The notes: generated by a model not told the origin, from the letters alone. DNA of 64,000 nucleotides from Isoetes taiwanensis (GCA_021234155.1 JAJEKV010000049.1:10018292-10082291), one strand, 5' to 3'; positions 21,955-34,434 are shown, counted from the stretch's first letter. Program-made: numbers and translations.

Positions 21955-24900
21955 AGTAATGCCACGGTTCTATTGCGACAGCAATAGAACCGACATTCCT
22001 TGGATGGGGACGTCCCTTTGTCGCTCATCCTATTTATTCAGCCTCTCTTCATTGTTCTATCATCGGCGTTCTCTTGAGCTAGATTTCTCCTTCTTCTCTA
22101 TCCTATCAGTTTCTAGGGTTCTTTGTGGATGGGTGCCTGTCCCAATCAGTTTCCACGCTCCACCAAAAGATTCAGTATTTTCTTCAAAGCAGCCCCACTC
22201 GCTCCATCTCTGGCCACAAACAAATTCAGATGTTTCTTCAGGCAGCACGACCTGCTTCAAGGCACACCACGCTCCACAAACTCGGATTTCCACAAGCTGC
22301 CTGACTTGCATGAAGCACTCCGTGCTCCCAGAACGAATTTCTTACAAGGTAGGTATGAATCTCGTTGTTTACAATATTTCTGCTAGTGGTTTTTGTTTTG
22401 CAGGCTTCATGCATTGGTGGTTCTGCTCCGATGGACAGGAATAGAGTTTGCCACGGCTTGTCAGTCAGGTTTTTTCCTTCTTTGTTTTTGTTTGATTTGT
22501 AAGCATGGTATCCTTGGGTTCGTGATCATGCATCCCTTTGGTGATGATGGATTCATGGTTCAGGTCTTCTACTCCTTCCCTTTTTCCTCTGTATGTCTGC
22601 TGCTCTCTCTAATCTCTTCTTATCCAGCCCCTTGGTTTCGACATCATGCCCTGGTTTAGGTTTTCCGGAATTGCTTTCCTCCTGCCTCAGGTCGCATCTT
22701 TGCTTCTGTCTGGTTTGTGGATCGATTTTGCCCTTGTTATACAGAATAGTTTGGCAGTGGAGATCTATTCCGACCTACCTTGCCGGATTTGAGGGGTTAG
22801 ATCTGTTATTGCATTTCCCTTTTTAGATTCGCTTCTGCCATCGGTTCTCGCTTTGACCGCCTCTGCCTTCCTTGGCTGATCCTATGAGGTTGTGGGGCAT
22901 ACTCAGCAATCTTCAATCTTCTGCAATCTTCCCTCGCAATCACTCATCTGCAATCGTCCCTCGCAATCCCTCTCTCGCTTCCTTTCCCCTGCAATCGGCA
23001 ACCGCTTCCGCCTCTGTTGCTAACACTTGGAAGCGGGATACCAGGTTGTCCCCTTTTTGCTCGGGGATACCGGAATTCTGCTTTCCCCTTTTTATTTTGA
23101 GGTTATAGCGCCCTCTCCTTTCGTTTATGTTTATTCCCTTAATATGCCTTGCATTATCCTTTCCATCTTTTATCTTATCTTTTTTTGTTTATCTTTATAT
23201 TTCCTATTATGCGTTATTATTTCTTTTATGGTTTTCATATATTTCCTTTTCGGTTCTTGTACTTGCTAGAGCCTAGATCCTTGTTCCTATGCTCTTTATT
23301 TTTCTTTCTCGAGCTTGTGTGTTCCTGCTCCTTTTTTGTTGATTCTGCATCTACTCTTTTGCTTGCTTTGTCTCCTTTAAAGTTGCTTTAGTCTTTGTTG
23401 TTAAGTTGCCCCTTTTCTCCCCTCATTCTTTGTTTCGTAGTTTCTCCTTATTTTCTATTTTGGTACATAATATTCTGAGGGTTTTTTCTTCTTGTTTGCA
23501 TATTAATGGCATAATAGAGGTGCCTCTCTCTTGTTGGTTGATGTTGTGGATATAACTAACCCTTGGATTGGTGAATCCGGTTTGGTTTCTCTCTGAATCT
23601 AGCTTCGCAGGGTTGGGGGTTTAATGCTCCATCGTCCTTGTTGTTTGGTTCCTGACAAGTTTTCTCTTGAGCGAGAAGTTTAGTATTAGGAGTTCCAGGT
23701 TTAGCATGGTTGCCGCTTTGCCTAGGCTTCTTGTGACGCTCTTCCCTATTTTCTTCCCTTAACCATAATATAGTAATGGTATTTCGATGCCCCAATTGTT
23801 TTCTACGATTTCCTTAATTTTTTACATTCCAGTATTCCTGATGTGTTTATAGGTTAGTTTTTTTTTTTGGTCAATTTGTTGGAGGTTTCTAGTTTTTTAT
23901 TGCTCGTGCATCTATTTAGGGTACGTTCTTCTATCAACAGGGGGTTCCGGTATGCGTTCTCGGGAACTTCACCTGTTCTATTTCAATATATGTGTATACA
24001 CGGTTCTTAGAGTTGTTTTTCTATATGTTGGTTTCGTTTAGCATTAACCATTGTCATTGTAGGTGTTTTCGAGGATACGCTCACACATGCTTGTTATCCT
24101 TATTTGCGCTACAATTTGTTGTCTATCAGTGTTGTGGCCCGTTGGTTGCAATTCACAACACTCACCTTATGCAATGTTGAGGTCTAACATAATTGATCTT
24201 GATTTTTCTTTTAGCCAATGCCACATATGGGTGACGACCTAAGGAGTTCTTTATGGGTTATTTATGTTTTTTGGTTGTGGTTATGTTGGAACCCAACATT
24301 AGCATTGCCTTTTCTTTTACAGTTGGTAGAACTTCACCAATTCCTTCTATTATTGTTAAAGTAAGTTCCCTTTCCTCTTTGCATCGTGCTGAGATATTTT
24401 TTAACTCGACGATCTGCACAGGGTGTATCCTCATTTACATATGGTTCTTACCATAGTTAGAGATGTGTGCTTGCATCCTTCGCCTTATCTCCATCTAGGT
24501 TGCTAATTCATTTTCCAATTGCTGCACATATATTTTGTCTTCGTGTCATTTTCATGTGACTGTAGCCAGGATCGATGCTTGTTGTCATCCTTCATCTTTC
24601 CATCTCTGGGTCAGTATGTGTGGTGTGTGCTTGAGAATGTGATGTCATAGATCCCGGAAGGGATGCTACCAAAGTGGTATGACGTTAAGTTACGGTGTGA
24701 TCATTTGGCAAGTTTCATGTTAGTGCATATTTTTGGAAATTTTCATCTACTACATCCCATGCTAGGAGTTGGCTTGTGTTGTCGAGAAGCTGCAGTGTGT
24801 GTCTATACGATGTATGCACCTTGAAGTCCTGCTTATTTGTTATAGTGGCATCTGCACCTTTATCTTGGGGTTTCCGTGTTACATGATCTCATACCGCGAG

Positions 24901-27788
24901 AGATAATGGTAGGAGATACGAATTTGTTTGCGCTTGACTTATCTTGTTGACATGGTTTGAGTTTTGCGTTCATACAGTTACTTGCTTCATCTACCTGGTG
25001 TTGTTTATACGTGATCTGCTCATGGTTTCATATGCATTGGTTCACGCAGATTGAGACGAGTTATTCTAGGCTTCTATAGTTTATGTTCGGGTAGATCTGG
25101 TCTTTCTATGTCCTTGCCATTCTCTCGTGGAAGGTCTCGGTTTGGTATTATTTCTCCTTAGTTGATCCTCCGCGTTGGATGGCACAGGTTCTAGTCCTCA
25201 CTTCTGGTCATAGAGGCTTATTTAGTTGTTTTCGTTCCAGTTACACGTTTCGTAGAATGTATCGGCATTCATTTCGCATGTGGTATTTTCATAGTTGGAT
25301 GTCTAGTTAATCACTTTGATATTTCGTCAAATTCTATCTTTGCATTCTCATGATGTTATATTTTTTAGTTTGACAAGTGCTTATCGTCCGGTGTGAATAT
25401 GACTTTTGACAGGAGTTCTATTCTTCTTATTCTGCATGGTTTCAGGGTTCACTATTTGTGCTCTTGCATTTACGTCATTCTTGGGTTTTGTTTGGGATTT
25501 CTTATGCTTGCACGATTTTTGCCTCGTGACTTCCATTTCTTTCCTTATCTCTATTATTATTTTTCATTTTCTTGTTATGCCATAGCTTGATTGGGTTTTG
25601 CCCACTTAACCCATTTATTATTTTGGTAATGGGGTCCATTTTTTATTGCTCTCTGACTGTTGGGTTGTGGTAGGTTCTTAGTCTTGTCTTTGAAAGGGCA
25701 TTACGTATGGCTAGTTATGATCCATTCTAGTGGTTCCTTGTGTTCCTTGAATTTGTTGGGTTAATGGTACTTTTGACTATGTTGTTGATCTCTTTGGAAA
25801 GACTTGTCCCTTTCATTTTCTTCTTTATATCTCATTCTTTGTTCCTTTTTGTTTTAGTCTTTCTATTTTCTCTTGCATCCTACGTTTGCCCGCTATTATT
25901 CCATTGTTCCGCTCTTGCTTGCTTCTTTCTTTTATTGGTAGTCTGAGGGCACCATGGTTCCCGGCCACGTCAGCTCCTTTGTTGTCATTGCTCCATCTAT
26001 ATTGGTCAAGTTCAAGTAATCCCTTTGGTCTCTTCATTTCATTGGATACCATTACCTCATCGTCTCTGCTAGCCACTTGCTTATGTGCTCCCTTGCTCCA
26101 TGATTGTTCCCCCTTAGGCGCCCCTTAGTTGTATCCATTTGCCCCTATTTGATTCATTTGTGTCTTTAGTTTCTATACCCCATCGTTCTAGCTGCTTCTT
26201 TGGTCTGCTATTTTTTGTGTTTGTTCCATCTGTCTTGGTTAACCCATTCTTCTCATGTTCCTTTTTTGTCAATTCTTTACACATCGTTGCTCTTTCCTCT
26301 GCTTTGCTCCTATTAGGGCTTTTTTGTCCCATAATAGTTAGTTTCATGGTTCTCTATTTTGCATGTTTGTGATGTATTTCCTTCTAAATACAATTGGCAG
26401 ATCTTTATGCTAACATTGGCTTGGTATTTTTTTGTCGAGGGAGGCCTTGTCCCATAGGCGACTGCTTTCCTCGTCGTTCCCCATATCTCCTATGGTGATT
26501 GAATTCGTTTCTTTTAGTTGAGACGTTGATCAAGGTGCTAGAGATGGCCTTTGTGCTTCAGTATGGTATGATGTTACGTATGTTCATGGTAGGTATATTG
26601 GTTTAGCGATATGGCTGTTTGATACTCTCGGGCACCTTACTGATCTAGTCTGTGTGTTTCTCTATCTTTTTCTCTATCCCGTTTCTTCATGTGTTCCAGT
26701 GGCCTTCCTTTTTTGTTTCTTTTCGGCGTGATACCGATGTGCGGTCGTTTGGCCATTTTCTCTATCAACGTATGCTATGTTCATTTTTCCATTTCATTAT
26801 ATTGGCTCTTGTTTCACCTTCCTCCTTCTATTACCGTTATCTCAGTTGTTTCTTCAGTTTCGATTCGTCATTTTTTAGTTTTGACGTTGATAGATGCCCA
26901 ATTCTCCACTTCACTTCTTTGCTCTGACTATTCTATTTTTCTGAGTTACCCCATTGTGGATTTGTTGCGCTCGAGTTGCTATATGCTCCTCATTATCTCA
27001 ATAGTGCCATTGGATATCATTTCTCCTTTTGACGGTACATTCTTTCCTTCATGGAATTCCTTTGGCTTGTTGCTCTGTTTAACTTTGTTGACCTTATTAC
27101 TTCTTTTATTGCATGGTTCCGTATCTGGTTTCTTTGTCTTTTTGCTCTTTTATATTGCCACGAAGGCTAGTTCGGTTTTATGGTTTTTAGTGTAGTATCT
27201 ACTGCTATATTAGTTATTTGAGATCTTTACATGCTGTTATTACCATGTTTGTGGTTTGGACTGCTGTTGTCCGTAAGTTACTTTCTCCATCTCTTACTAC
27301 ATTATTTCATTGTGTCCTTTGTTGATGTTCCTTTCTATCTCTCTCTGCATTTTTCCATTGTGTCCTTTTTACTCATCCCATTATCTTCCGGCGTTACTTG
27401 CTCATTCTACTTCTTTATTGCTCCATTGTCTCTTTCTTCTCTTTATCCTGTTTTGCTCCATTTTCTTGGTTTCTTCTTCCCTTCATTTACTTCGGTTGCC
27501 TTGGTTGCTCTCTACTCTCGACGAGCCATTTCCTTCGGTACTCTAGTACCTCTGACTTGCCCCTTCTGCACGTTTATCTTGTTGCTTCTTTGCCCCTTTG
27601 ATCTCTGTTATATCATTTTTTCCGAAATTTGCCACTCTGGTCTTGTCTTCTACCATCCTATTTGTCATTTGTGTCGTCTTTTTCCCTCCTGTCAGCCTAG
27701 TTTGCATTATTCTTTTAGGGCTGAGTAGTTTTTGAGTTTGTTCCTCTTCTATCGGCCAGTATATGCCTATCATAGGACCCATCCTAGG
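21955..27788. repeat. 5.8-kb pyrimidine-rich repeat unit with 5' terminal hairpin
   Basis: The unit begins with a hairpin (CGGTTCTATTGC, loop GACA, GCAATAGAACCG) and about 150 bp that recur at 27789. It ends with a 38-bp block (CGGCCAGTATATGCCTATC... to CCTAGGAA) that recurs at 28727-28765. Between these the plus strand is strongly T/C-rich, giving many artificial Phe/Leu/Ser open frames on this strand and Arg/Lys/Glu ones on the other. No domain was recognised. It may be a non-coding (LARD-like) element body or an unusual LTR, but I found no primer-binding site. Confidence 0.6.
21961..21990. repeat. 12-bp perfect hairpin at start of the repeat unit, copy 1
   Basis: CGGTTCTATTGC / GCAATAGAACCG around a GACA loop, with AATG/CATT extending the stem outside a small internal bulge. 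Confidence 0.95.
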
Positions 27789-28765
27789 AATGCCACGGTT
27801 CTATTGCGACAGCAATAGAACCGACATTCCTGGATAGGGCGATCGCCCCTTTGTCGCTCATCCTATTTATTCAGCCTCTCTTCATTGTTCTATCATCGGC
27901 GTTCTCTTGAGCTAGATTTCTCCTTCTTCTCTATCCTATCAGTTTCCCTCACCCTCCCTCCCTTGATGGTTTTTTCATTTGATCGTGTTCGTTATCTCCC
28001 TTTCTATGGCCTTTACATTTGCATTCTTTATTTCCTCAGTGTGGCTTTGTAGCCTCTGAGGCATACTTGTTGGTTTACTCTTTCTCGGCATGGCACTAGT
28101 ATTTTTATTTATTCATTCATGTTTTCTCTCGGCGTGGCGCTGTTGCCTCCGAGTCAATATTTGTTTTTCATGTTTTCTCTCGGCGTGGCGCTGTTGCCTC
28201 CGAGATCATATTTATTGTTTTTTCTCGGCGTGGCACTGTAGCCTCCGAGGCAGCACTAATCGGTTGTTTTTTCCCGCGATGGTCATTCCGCGGACGGTTC
28301 CCGATTGGTCGGCTGTTATTTCTTTCTCGGCGTGGCCCTGGAGCCTCCGAGTCTTCTTGCCTATGGCATCTAACTCATTGACGGGTTATTTTTCTTTCAA
28401 CCTTGATTCTACAGGATTATTTGAGGTCTTGTGGTTGCCATAGTGCATGGGGTCGTGCTTCAACTATTTGCTTGGGTTTTTTCAAAACCTAAGAAGGCGT
28501 GGTTCTTCTTCCCGATGAGGAGCAGTCACCAAGTCTTCTCACCTTTGCATCGACCTAGTGGCGGATAAAACCATCTTTTATGTTGTATTCTTCAGTTTCA
28601 TCATGCTCTCGATGATTGTCTAGTTTCGGAGCATTTGAAGTTCATATTTCCAAATTTATCTATCCCTAGTGAGGGATCCATTTGTACTCAATGTTTTACA
28701 AAGCTCAATGAGAACACCACTTCACTTCGGCCAGTATATGCCTATCATAGGACCCATCCTAGGAA
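27785..28765. repeat. Shortened tandem copy of the pyrimidine-rich unit
   Basis: It begins with the same hairpin (here with a longer outer stem, AGGAATG/CATTCCT) and the same 150 bp as 21955-22113. It ends with the same 38-bp block as 27752-27790. The middle (27947-28726) differs from the long unit and holds the small-hairpin array. The long and short units abut exactly at CCTAGGAATG. Confidence 0.8.
28039..28355 (+). repeat. Array of five to six small hairpin repeats (CTCGGCGTGGC...CCTCCGAG)
   Basis: A roughly 24-nt unit CTCGGCGTGGCGCTGTTGCC + TCCGAG recurs at about 28130, 28176, 28222 and 28324. A weaker version lies near 28038 and a half unit near 28083. Spacing is about 46 bp for the inner copies. 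Each unit folds on itself through CTCGG/CCGAG, and the loop differs between units while the arms are kept. The spacers are T-rich. Confidence 0.85.
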
Positions 28766-29701
28766 GGCTCCTTATCCTTTATCAATACATCATGCCAAAT
28801 AGTGTATGATGAAAATTGTGCGGATATCTTAGCATACTAATTTGCCAACATGGTTTATTTTGGAAGGTGATCTTTTTGTGTAAAGCTGCATCCACACATG
28901 CAAAGCCTGTCAGGAGTCATGTAAACTTACAAGTTGGTGCTTCACGATGTAGTTCTGGCTGGTGAAGACATGGTTGCTCCATTCCTATAATGAGATAGGT
29001 CAATATTTGCTGAACACACTTCTCGGATGGCATGTACAAAAAACGACATTGGTGGAATATCATGCAGTAGCTGCTATGTTATCATTCACAGAAGAATCCA
29101 GCTCAGAGGAGTAGCTGCTATGTTATCATTCACAGAAGAATCCAGCTCTTAGGAATCCAGCTCAGAAGAATCCAGTCCGCAAAAGAGGTATTATCAAAAT
29201 TAGTAATTGGTAGTTAGACTGCTATATAAAATTCCCAATTTTGTGACAGCTGCAACCAATGACAATGGGAAGTTTAGAAACATACATGATTAGACAGATG
29301 AATTATAGAATGTCAATACTATGCCATGCTCATCTCAGACATGTATATGTTAGACAGATACAGAAGGACATGAAATAACATTAGACAAAAAGACATGAAA
29401 TAATACTAAGGTTATTGCCCACGTTTGGGAGATAGCAACTCAAGTTCAAAAAACATGAAAAATATTAGGACTATTACCCACGTTTAGGAACTAGGAACTC
29501 AACTTCAAAAGACATGAAACAATATTAAGACTATCACCCACGTTTAGAAGCTAAGTTTAAACTTTTGTAATATAGGCAACTTATGCAAGTTTTCACTTTC
29601 TTTTGTCACGTTTGGTTTGTCCCTTAATTCCGATCTTTAATAGCATATCAAAATAATTATTATTGCAAAGACCGACACTAACATGGAAGTTACATAGGTG
29701 C
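28766..29701. other. No gene; two tandem repeats
   Basis: Contains a two-copy 44-bp repeat at about 29069-29152 (GTAGCTGCTATGTTATCATT and AGAAGAATCCAGCTC) and a three-copy 61-bp repeat at 29391-29565, each copy with CCCACGTTT. No coding region recognised. Confidence 0.7.
29391..29565. repeat. Three-copy tandem repeat, about 61-bp period
   Basis: Units start ACATGAAA.AATA and contain ATT(A/G)(C)CCCACGTTT(A/G)G; the copies are diverged. The order and spacing are regular at about 29391, 29452 and 29512. Confidence 0.85.
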
Positions 29702-29712
29702 AAGATATTACT
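29702..29712. repeat. L1 target-site duplication, left copy
   Basis: AAGATATTACT here is repeated at 37030-37040 immediately after the poly-A tail (the first A is shared with the tail). Confidence 0.88.
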
Positions 29713-29961
29713 GAAAACACATCAATCTTGGAAAGGGAAGTTTTTAAGACTCCAGCAGCACAATTGAGAGAGCTGAAAGATCCCTCTTCCAGACTGTCTG
29801 GTAAGTTTGGGGATGATGAAGAAGGCTGTGAAGATGAGTTGAGGAGTGAACTAAAGGAGCAGAATTATGTTACTCCTCTCCCACAAGGTAAGAAAAGACA
29901 GAAAAAGCTCTATACCCCCAGGGAGAATGGGCCTGTCACCAGAAGTTCAAAAACCCAATGA
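29713..29961 (+). pseudogene. L1 ORF1, C-terminal end
   Basis: The open frame enters from the truncated 5' end and stops at 29961. It ends in a basic tail (KKRQKKLYTPRENG, TRSSKTQ). The stop TGA overlaps the ORF2 start codon as ATGA (29958-29961), an arrangement that would allow termination-reinitiation of ORF2. No zinc knuckle remains; it would lie in the lost 5' part. Confidence 0.75.
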
Positions 29962-30432
29962 AGATAGTCACGTGGAATTTAAGAGGAATTAAGGGTCCCC
30001 TGAAAAGGAAAAGGGCTCTAATAGCTCTCAAGGGGCTCAAAGCAGACATTGTCCTTCTACAGGAACATAGGCTTCCAGCCTTTGAGGCTTCAAACCTGGG
30101 AAACTGGATTTTCCCCAATGGCGAATCCATCTGGTCTCCTGCAGATGGCACAAAAGGAGGCATCTGCATTGCTTGGAGTGGGTATAAAATGATAAATTCT
30201 TTCTTGCATCCCTCAGGTAGATGGCAGGTGGCATTCTTGAAGATTGGGCAGGAGCAAGTAGGCATTATAAATGTTTATGCCTCTACCTCCCCTGAGGAAA
30301 GAGAAGAACAGTGGAAAAATATGATAGATTGGCTGCAAGGACAAAGTACCAACAACTGGATTCTCAGTGGTGATTTTAATAACACTCCCTCATGGGAGCA
30401 AAAGGCAGAAAAAAAGATTAATATGTCAAAAG
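29958..30432 (+). pseudogene. L1 ORF2, endonuclease N-terminal part
   Basis: The frame starts MKIVTWNLRGIKGPLKRKRA. It carries the endonuclease hallmarks of plant L1: WNLRG, IVLLQEHR (catalytic Glu), GGICIAWSG, VGIINVYA and WILSGDFNNT (Asp/Asn). It is cut at KINMSKG by the insertion of the inverted LINE. The domain nicks the target strand to prime reverse transcription. Confidence 0.93.
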
Positions 30433-33133
30433 GAATAGAATAGAATAGAATAGAATAGTTTTTTTAACGTCCACGAAGACCAATAGGTCATGGGACCCAT
30501 ACAATGGGCTAGTACAATCATTACTACTAGGATTAAAAAACCCCTGCCTCGAAAGGTTTTCAAGGGAAAAACCTTTGCAGTAATGATGATACTAGACAAG
30601 CTTAGATAATGACTACTGAGGGCTCAGTAATTGCAGACGTTTATCTAGAACCTCAAGTATGTATAATGCCAAGTCATGCACGGATGGTGGTATTTGAGAA
30701 GTTGTGGAAGCATGGAATGGAATGCTAAGGTCGAAAAATGATTCGGGACTATCTCAAAAGCGGGCAGGCTTCGAGGAAGAGTATGGCTTTCATCTTCAAT
30801 AACCATGGCAGAATCGGGGCACATAGTCTAGCTTCGCAGCGGCAATTGCGGCCGCTCCCATCTACCCGTCTCAATCCGTAGACTGTGGGACCCCGTGCGA
30901 ATTGATGCAATAGCTACAAGCTTGTTCTGGACAATGAAGCAAGCAAATAAGCTTGGGGCCCCTGGTGCCAAAGTGGGATTTATGTGTGCATGATAATGAC
31001 TAGTTTTCACTTGGGCCAAAAGTAAGCTGCGTCCCATATCTTTTGAGAAAAGCGACCATTAAGATATTGTTGCAAAAGCTCGGGATCGAACCGGCAAGCA
31101 TCGAGGCAAGTGCTCGTTTGGTTGCCCAACGATGCAAACCATGTAGTGCAATGCTCTTTCCAACATCGTTTCAAAGCCGAGGAGATTCAGCCATGGCAAG
31201 TGCAAGAACGGGATACCTAACATCGTCCATGTGGTGCACCTTGCGGATATAGTGGAGATGGCGCTTCATGGCGTAATGTTGAAGAGGCCAAAAACCTTGT
31301 CTCTTGTAAAAGAATAGCATAGGGCACCGTTCTTTTAACTCAAAGGCTGTAAGTGAGAAAGGACTTTTGCACCGGCTCCAAGCTCTCCCAAGCACTAGCA
31401 CTAATGGTAGGCCCCCACACTGAGAACCATACAAGAAAAGCAGGCTCTACCAAAGCCCGAAACAAGTGGGCTTTCCGTGGCCAATCATGAATTTCTGGCG
31501 CAATAAAAACAATTGTTTTGCATTGCATAGAGTGCTCTCCATCCGCCAGCCACCCGCTTGGTAATACAACGTTTCCCGAGTGTGTTCTTCTGAAATTCTA
31601 CACCAAGATACTTGTAGCTATCTACAACTTCAACTTCGCGGCTATCATAGTGCATAGGGGAACATTGTGACGAGAAGATTGAACTACCAAAAGCTTGGTC
31701 TTTTTTGCATTAACACGCGACCTGTGTTCTCTCAAGTAAACCGCGAGCATGTAAATGTTGCTGCATACTAGCAGCGGTATGTGCGGAAGTGAAACATCAT
31801 CGCGATACATAAGTTGCCTAATGATATAGTGTGCCAAATGTGGACCTCCAGCGCCATGATTATCAAGCCATTCTTCCAATTGATCAATGTACAAGCCAAA
31901 AGTGTAGGAGATAAAGGGCAACCACCATTCGAACTCCAATATTGCTAGTGATTTGAGTACGATCTTTGGAAATTTAGCAAAACCCTTTCATAGAGCCGAT
32001 AAAGCGCATTTTGAAGATCTTGTGGAACCCCAAGTGCACGTAAGCGCCGCCAAAGAAGCTCGGCGTGAATTGTATCAAAAGCGTAAGTAAAATCTACAAA
32101 GCATATATAGAGGTCTTGTTTCAAACTTCGACTATGTTCAATAAGCATGCGCCAATGTGAAAATATGGTCTATTGTAGAATGGCATGGACTAAAAGCTCC
32201 CGCCCGTCCCTACAAAGACGCATACACCGGTATGTTACGCCCATGATGTCAAGCGCTTCTCGATGGGAAGCGGCTAAGAGCTTTGAAAATATGGAACTTA
32301 CCATGATCATGCGATAATTAGAAGGGTCATGCTTATCACCGCTTTGTAAATTGGTACGACCTTCGGCGACAAAGCCCAAGTTTCGGCAAGCCTTCTTGCA
32401 AAGCTTGATTTAAAAGAGTAGTGATGATTGGAAGCAATAGCGGACCCCATTTAAGCAATTCGCTTTTGCAAACCTTGAAGATCGAGGAGACTTGCCATTA
32501 GATAGATGCCTTAATCCTTCTTTGACTTCCTCCTCTGTGAATTGAAGAATATCACCTACCAAAGGAGGCAATGTAATTAAGGACCCCGGGATGATCATAT
32601 AAGTGGACCAATCGCTCATCCCATTCTTTGCATAGAAATATGTCCAAGGGTAGGAGGTGGTCGATATAATATTTTGCCAGAAGGTCCGAGGTTCACGAAG
32701 CGATAATTCAAACATTTGCTTCGGTGCTCAGCAACAAAGCGTGCCTTCTTCGCGTTTCAAAACGGACTTATAATTATGAATGGCATTATGTCGCGATCCG
32801 CTCAACTATCATTCGCGAATTGTTTTTAAGCCGCTTGCGGTCTTCATCAAACCCTGCATTTCTAGGAAAGGATTTCCTACAAAGATGAGCAACACCGTAA
32901 GTCGTGTACCAAAGCAAAGAGACAGCAGAAGTAAGCAAAGTATCAGCAAATGCTGCATTACGCTCTTGAAGAGTTGGGTAATCCAAAATACCTGCAAGCG
33001 CAGGAGCTAATGTCTGTTCATATTCAAAAGATCTAGAATAAGTCAAGCGAATGCGAGGGACAGGAGCCTGGATAGCAATGGGTTGAAGAGGTGGAAGCTG
33101 CCACTTTAATGACAAATAAAGTGGATAGTGATG
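30433..33133 (-). mobile_element. Second copy of LINE family A, inverted and 5'-truncated
   Basis: On the minus strand it starts at the equivalent of about position 10366 of the first copy (SLKWQLPPLQPIAIQ). It runs through linker, RT and 3' UTR to the same ATTCT tail (here GAATA units at 30433-30458). The catalytic box reads YRDD instead of YADD. FVDFTYAFDTIHAELLWRRL and GLYIDQLEEWLDN are preserved. Length (2.70 kb) matches the corresponding part of copy one (2.67 kb). No convincing target duplication was found. It is a dead, truncated copy with frameshifts. Confidence 0.93.
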
Positions 33134-34434
33134 AAATCTGAAAGGGGAAAGGACTCAATGGGACAAATTGGCTCACAGCTTTATATACCATGCCCCCTCT
33201 TCCTCTAATGCATATTCTTGGAGCAATAAGAGGAAAGGGAATGATAGAGTATATTGCCTTCTAGACAGATATTATACCAGCATTTCTATTTTGGAGGGCT
33301 GGGATAATCTGATCATCAATAATGACTGTACTATAGCAACTCAATATCAGATCATTACCCACAGATCTTGGACACAGGCATTTCACCCCAACATAGATGT
33401 GCTGATACCCCATTCAAATTTAATGTCAGTTTACTGAATAACAAGGCCTTTTGTGAGGACTTCACCAGGTTTTACAGTTCATTAGAGGGCTTGAATGCAA
33501 GTGGCTCTATGAAGGAATTCATATGCAGGAGCAAACAGATCAAAAATTGGATTAAACAATGGGGCAAGGAATGGAGCAGGAAAAAGAGACTAGAAAAAAT
33601 TGAGATCTATTTGGAAATAAGAGATGTTAGGCAGAATCTTTTCTTGGACAAAGCCAATGTGAATTTGCAGCAGAAAGAGGAGTCCTTGGAAAGGAAGGTC
33701 AAGTTGATTGAAGAGCATGAAGCAAAAAGTCTGGCCATAAAAAGCAGAAGTCTATATGTGAATTTGATGGATGATTGTAGTTCAAAATTCTTTTTTAGAG
33801 CTGCTAAAAGCAGAATTATGAACAATGGGATAGTCTCAATTCGAGATGATAATCAGCAAGAGCTGTCTAAGCAAGAAGACATTCAAAAATTGTTCTACAG
33901 TAAATACAAAGAACTATTTGCAGCCAAGGATAATGACAATGATAAAATGGCTGAATTTTTTTAGTACCTTGGACCAAAGGATGATCATATTCAAGACTTG
34001 CAACTTCTGGCAACTCCTATGGAAGCTGAGATATTGAGTACATTAAGAAGTATGGCTCATGGAAAAAGCCCTGGACCTGATGGTCTGCCTCCTGAATTCT
34101 ATGATCACTTTTGGGATGTAATGAACAAGGACATTGTTACATTTGTACAGGGTGCTTGGCAGGCTGAAAAGTTACACCCAGCAATTAATGCAGGTCTAAT
34201 TGCTCGGATCCCAAAGGTAGATAAGCCTATCAATTTCTCGGATTGGAGACTATATCATTAACAAATGTAACATACAAAGTTTTGGCTAAGATCTTTGCAA
34301 ACAGGGTTAAAGAAATCCTTCAGAACAAGATCTGTCCAGTCCAGTCTGGCTTTCTTCCAGGGAGGTGTATCTTGGACAATTTTATTGGAGCCTATGAAGG
34401 TCTACATTGAAATAAAATAACCAATCAAGGATGT
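33134..34434 (+). pseudogene. L1 ORF2, end of endonuclease and linker
   Basis: After the inserted LINE the endonuclease resumes (QWDKLAHSFIY, NAYSWSNKRKGNDRVYCLLD), ending near 33360. The linker follows (33380-33964: FCEDFTRFYSSLEG, a KRLEK-rich helix, DDCSSKFFFRAAKSR). The first RT block begins at 33998: ILSTLRSMAHGKSPGPDGLP and INAGLIARIPKVDKP. Stops lie near 33961 and 34261, so at least three frames are used. Confidence 0.9.

Noticed and set aside
22400-27750. Many open frames predicted as hydrophobic membrane proteins (Phe/Leu/Ser-rich), and Lys/Arg/Glu-rich frames on the other strand
   Set aside because: They are a by-product of the T/C-rich plus strand. No conserved motif, no consistent start, and overlapping frames are equally open.
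27785-27835. The hairpin before the second pyrimidine-rich unit as a Helitron 3' end (hairpin followed by CTAG on the minus strand)
   Set aside because: The first copy has CTTA, not CTRR, at the same place and neither is followed by T. The boundary is better explained as the junction of two tandem units.
21960-27946. The 150-bp direct repeats as LTRs of a 6-kb retrotransposon
   Set aside because: They start TG and contain a possible CA end, but no primer-binding site or polypurine tract follows or precedes, and the second copy continues into its own 38-bp end block.
28039-28355. Regular hairpin array resembling a CRISPR array
   Set aside because: The repeats are self-complementary and degenerate, the spacers are not unique sequences of constant length, there are no cas genes, and all other evidence is plant nuclear DNA.
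30430-33140. Clean target duplication around the inverted LINE
   Set aside because: The flanks (AATATGTCAAAAGG and GTGATGAAATCTGAAAGGGG) are only loosely similar, so I do not claim one.
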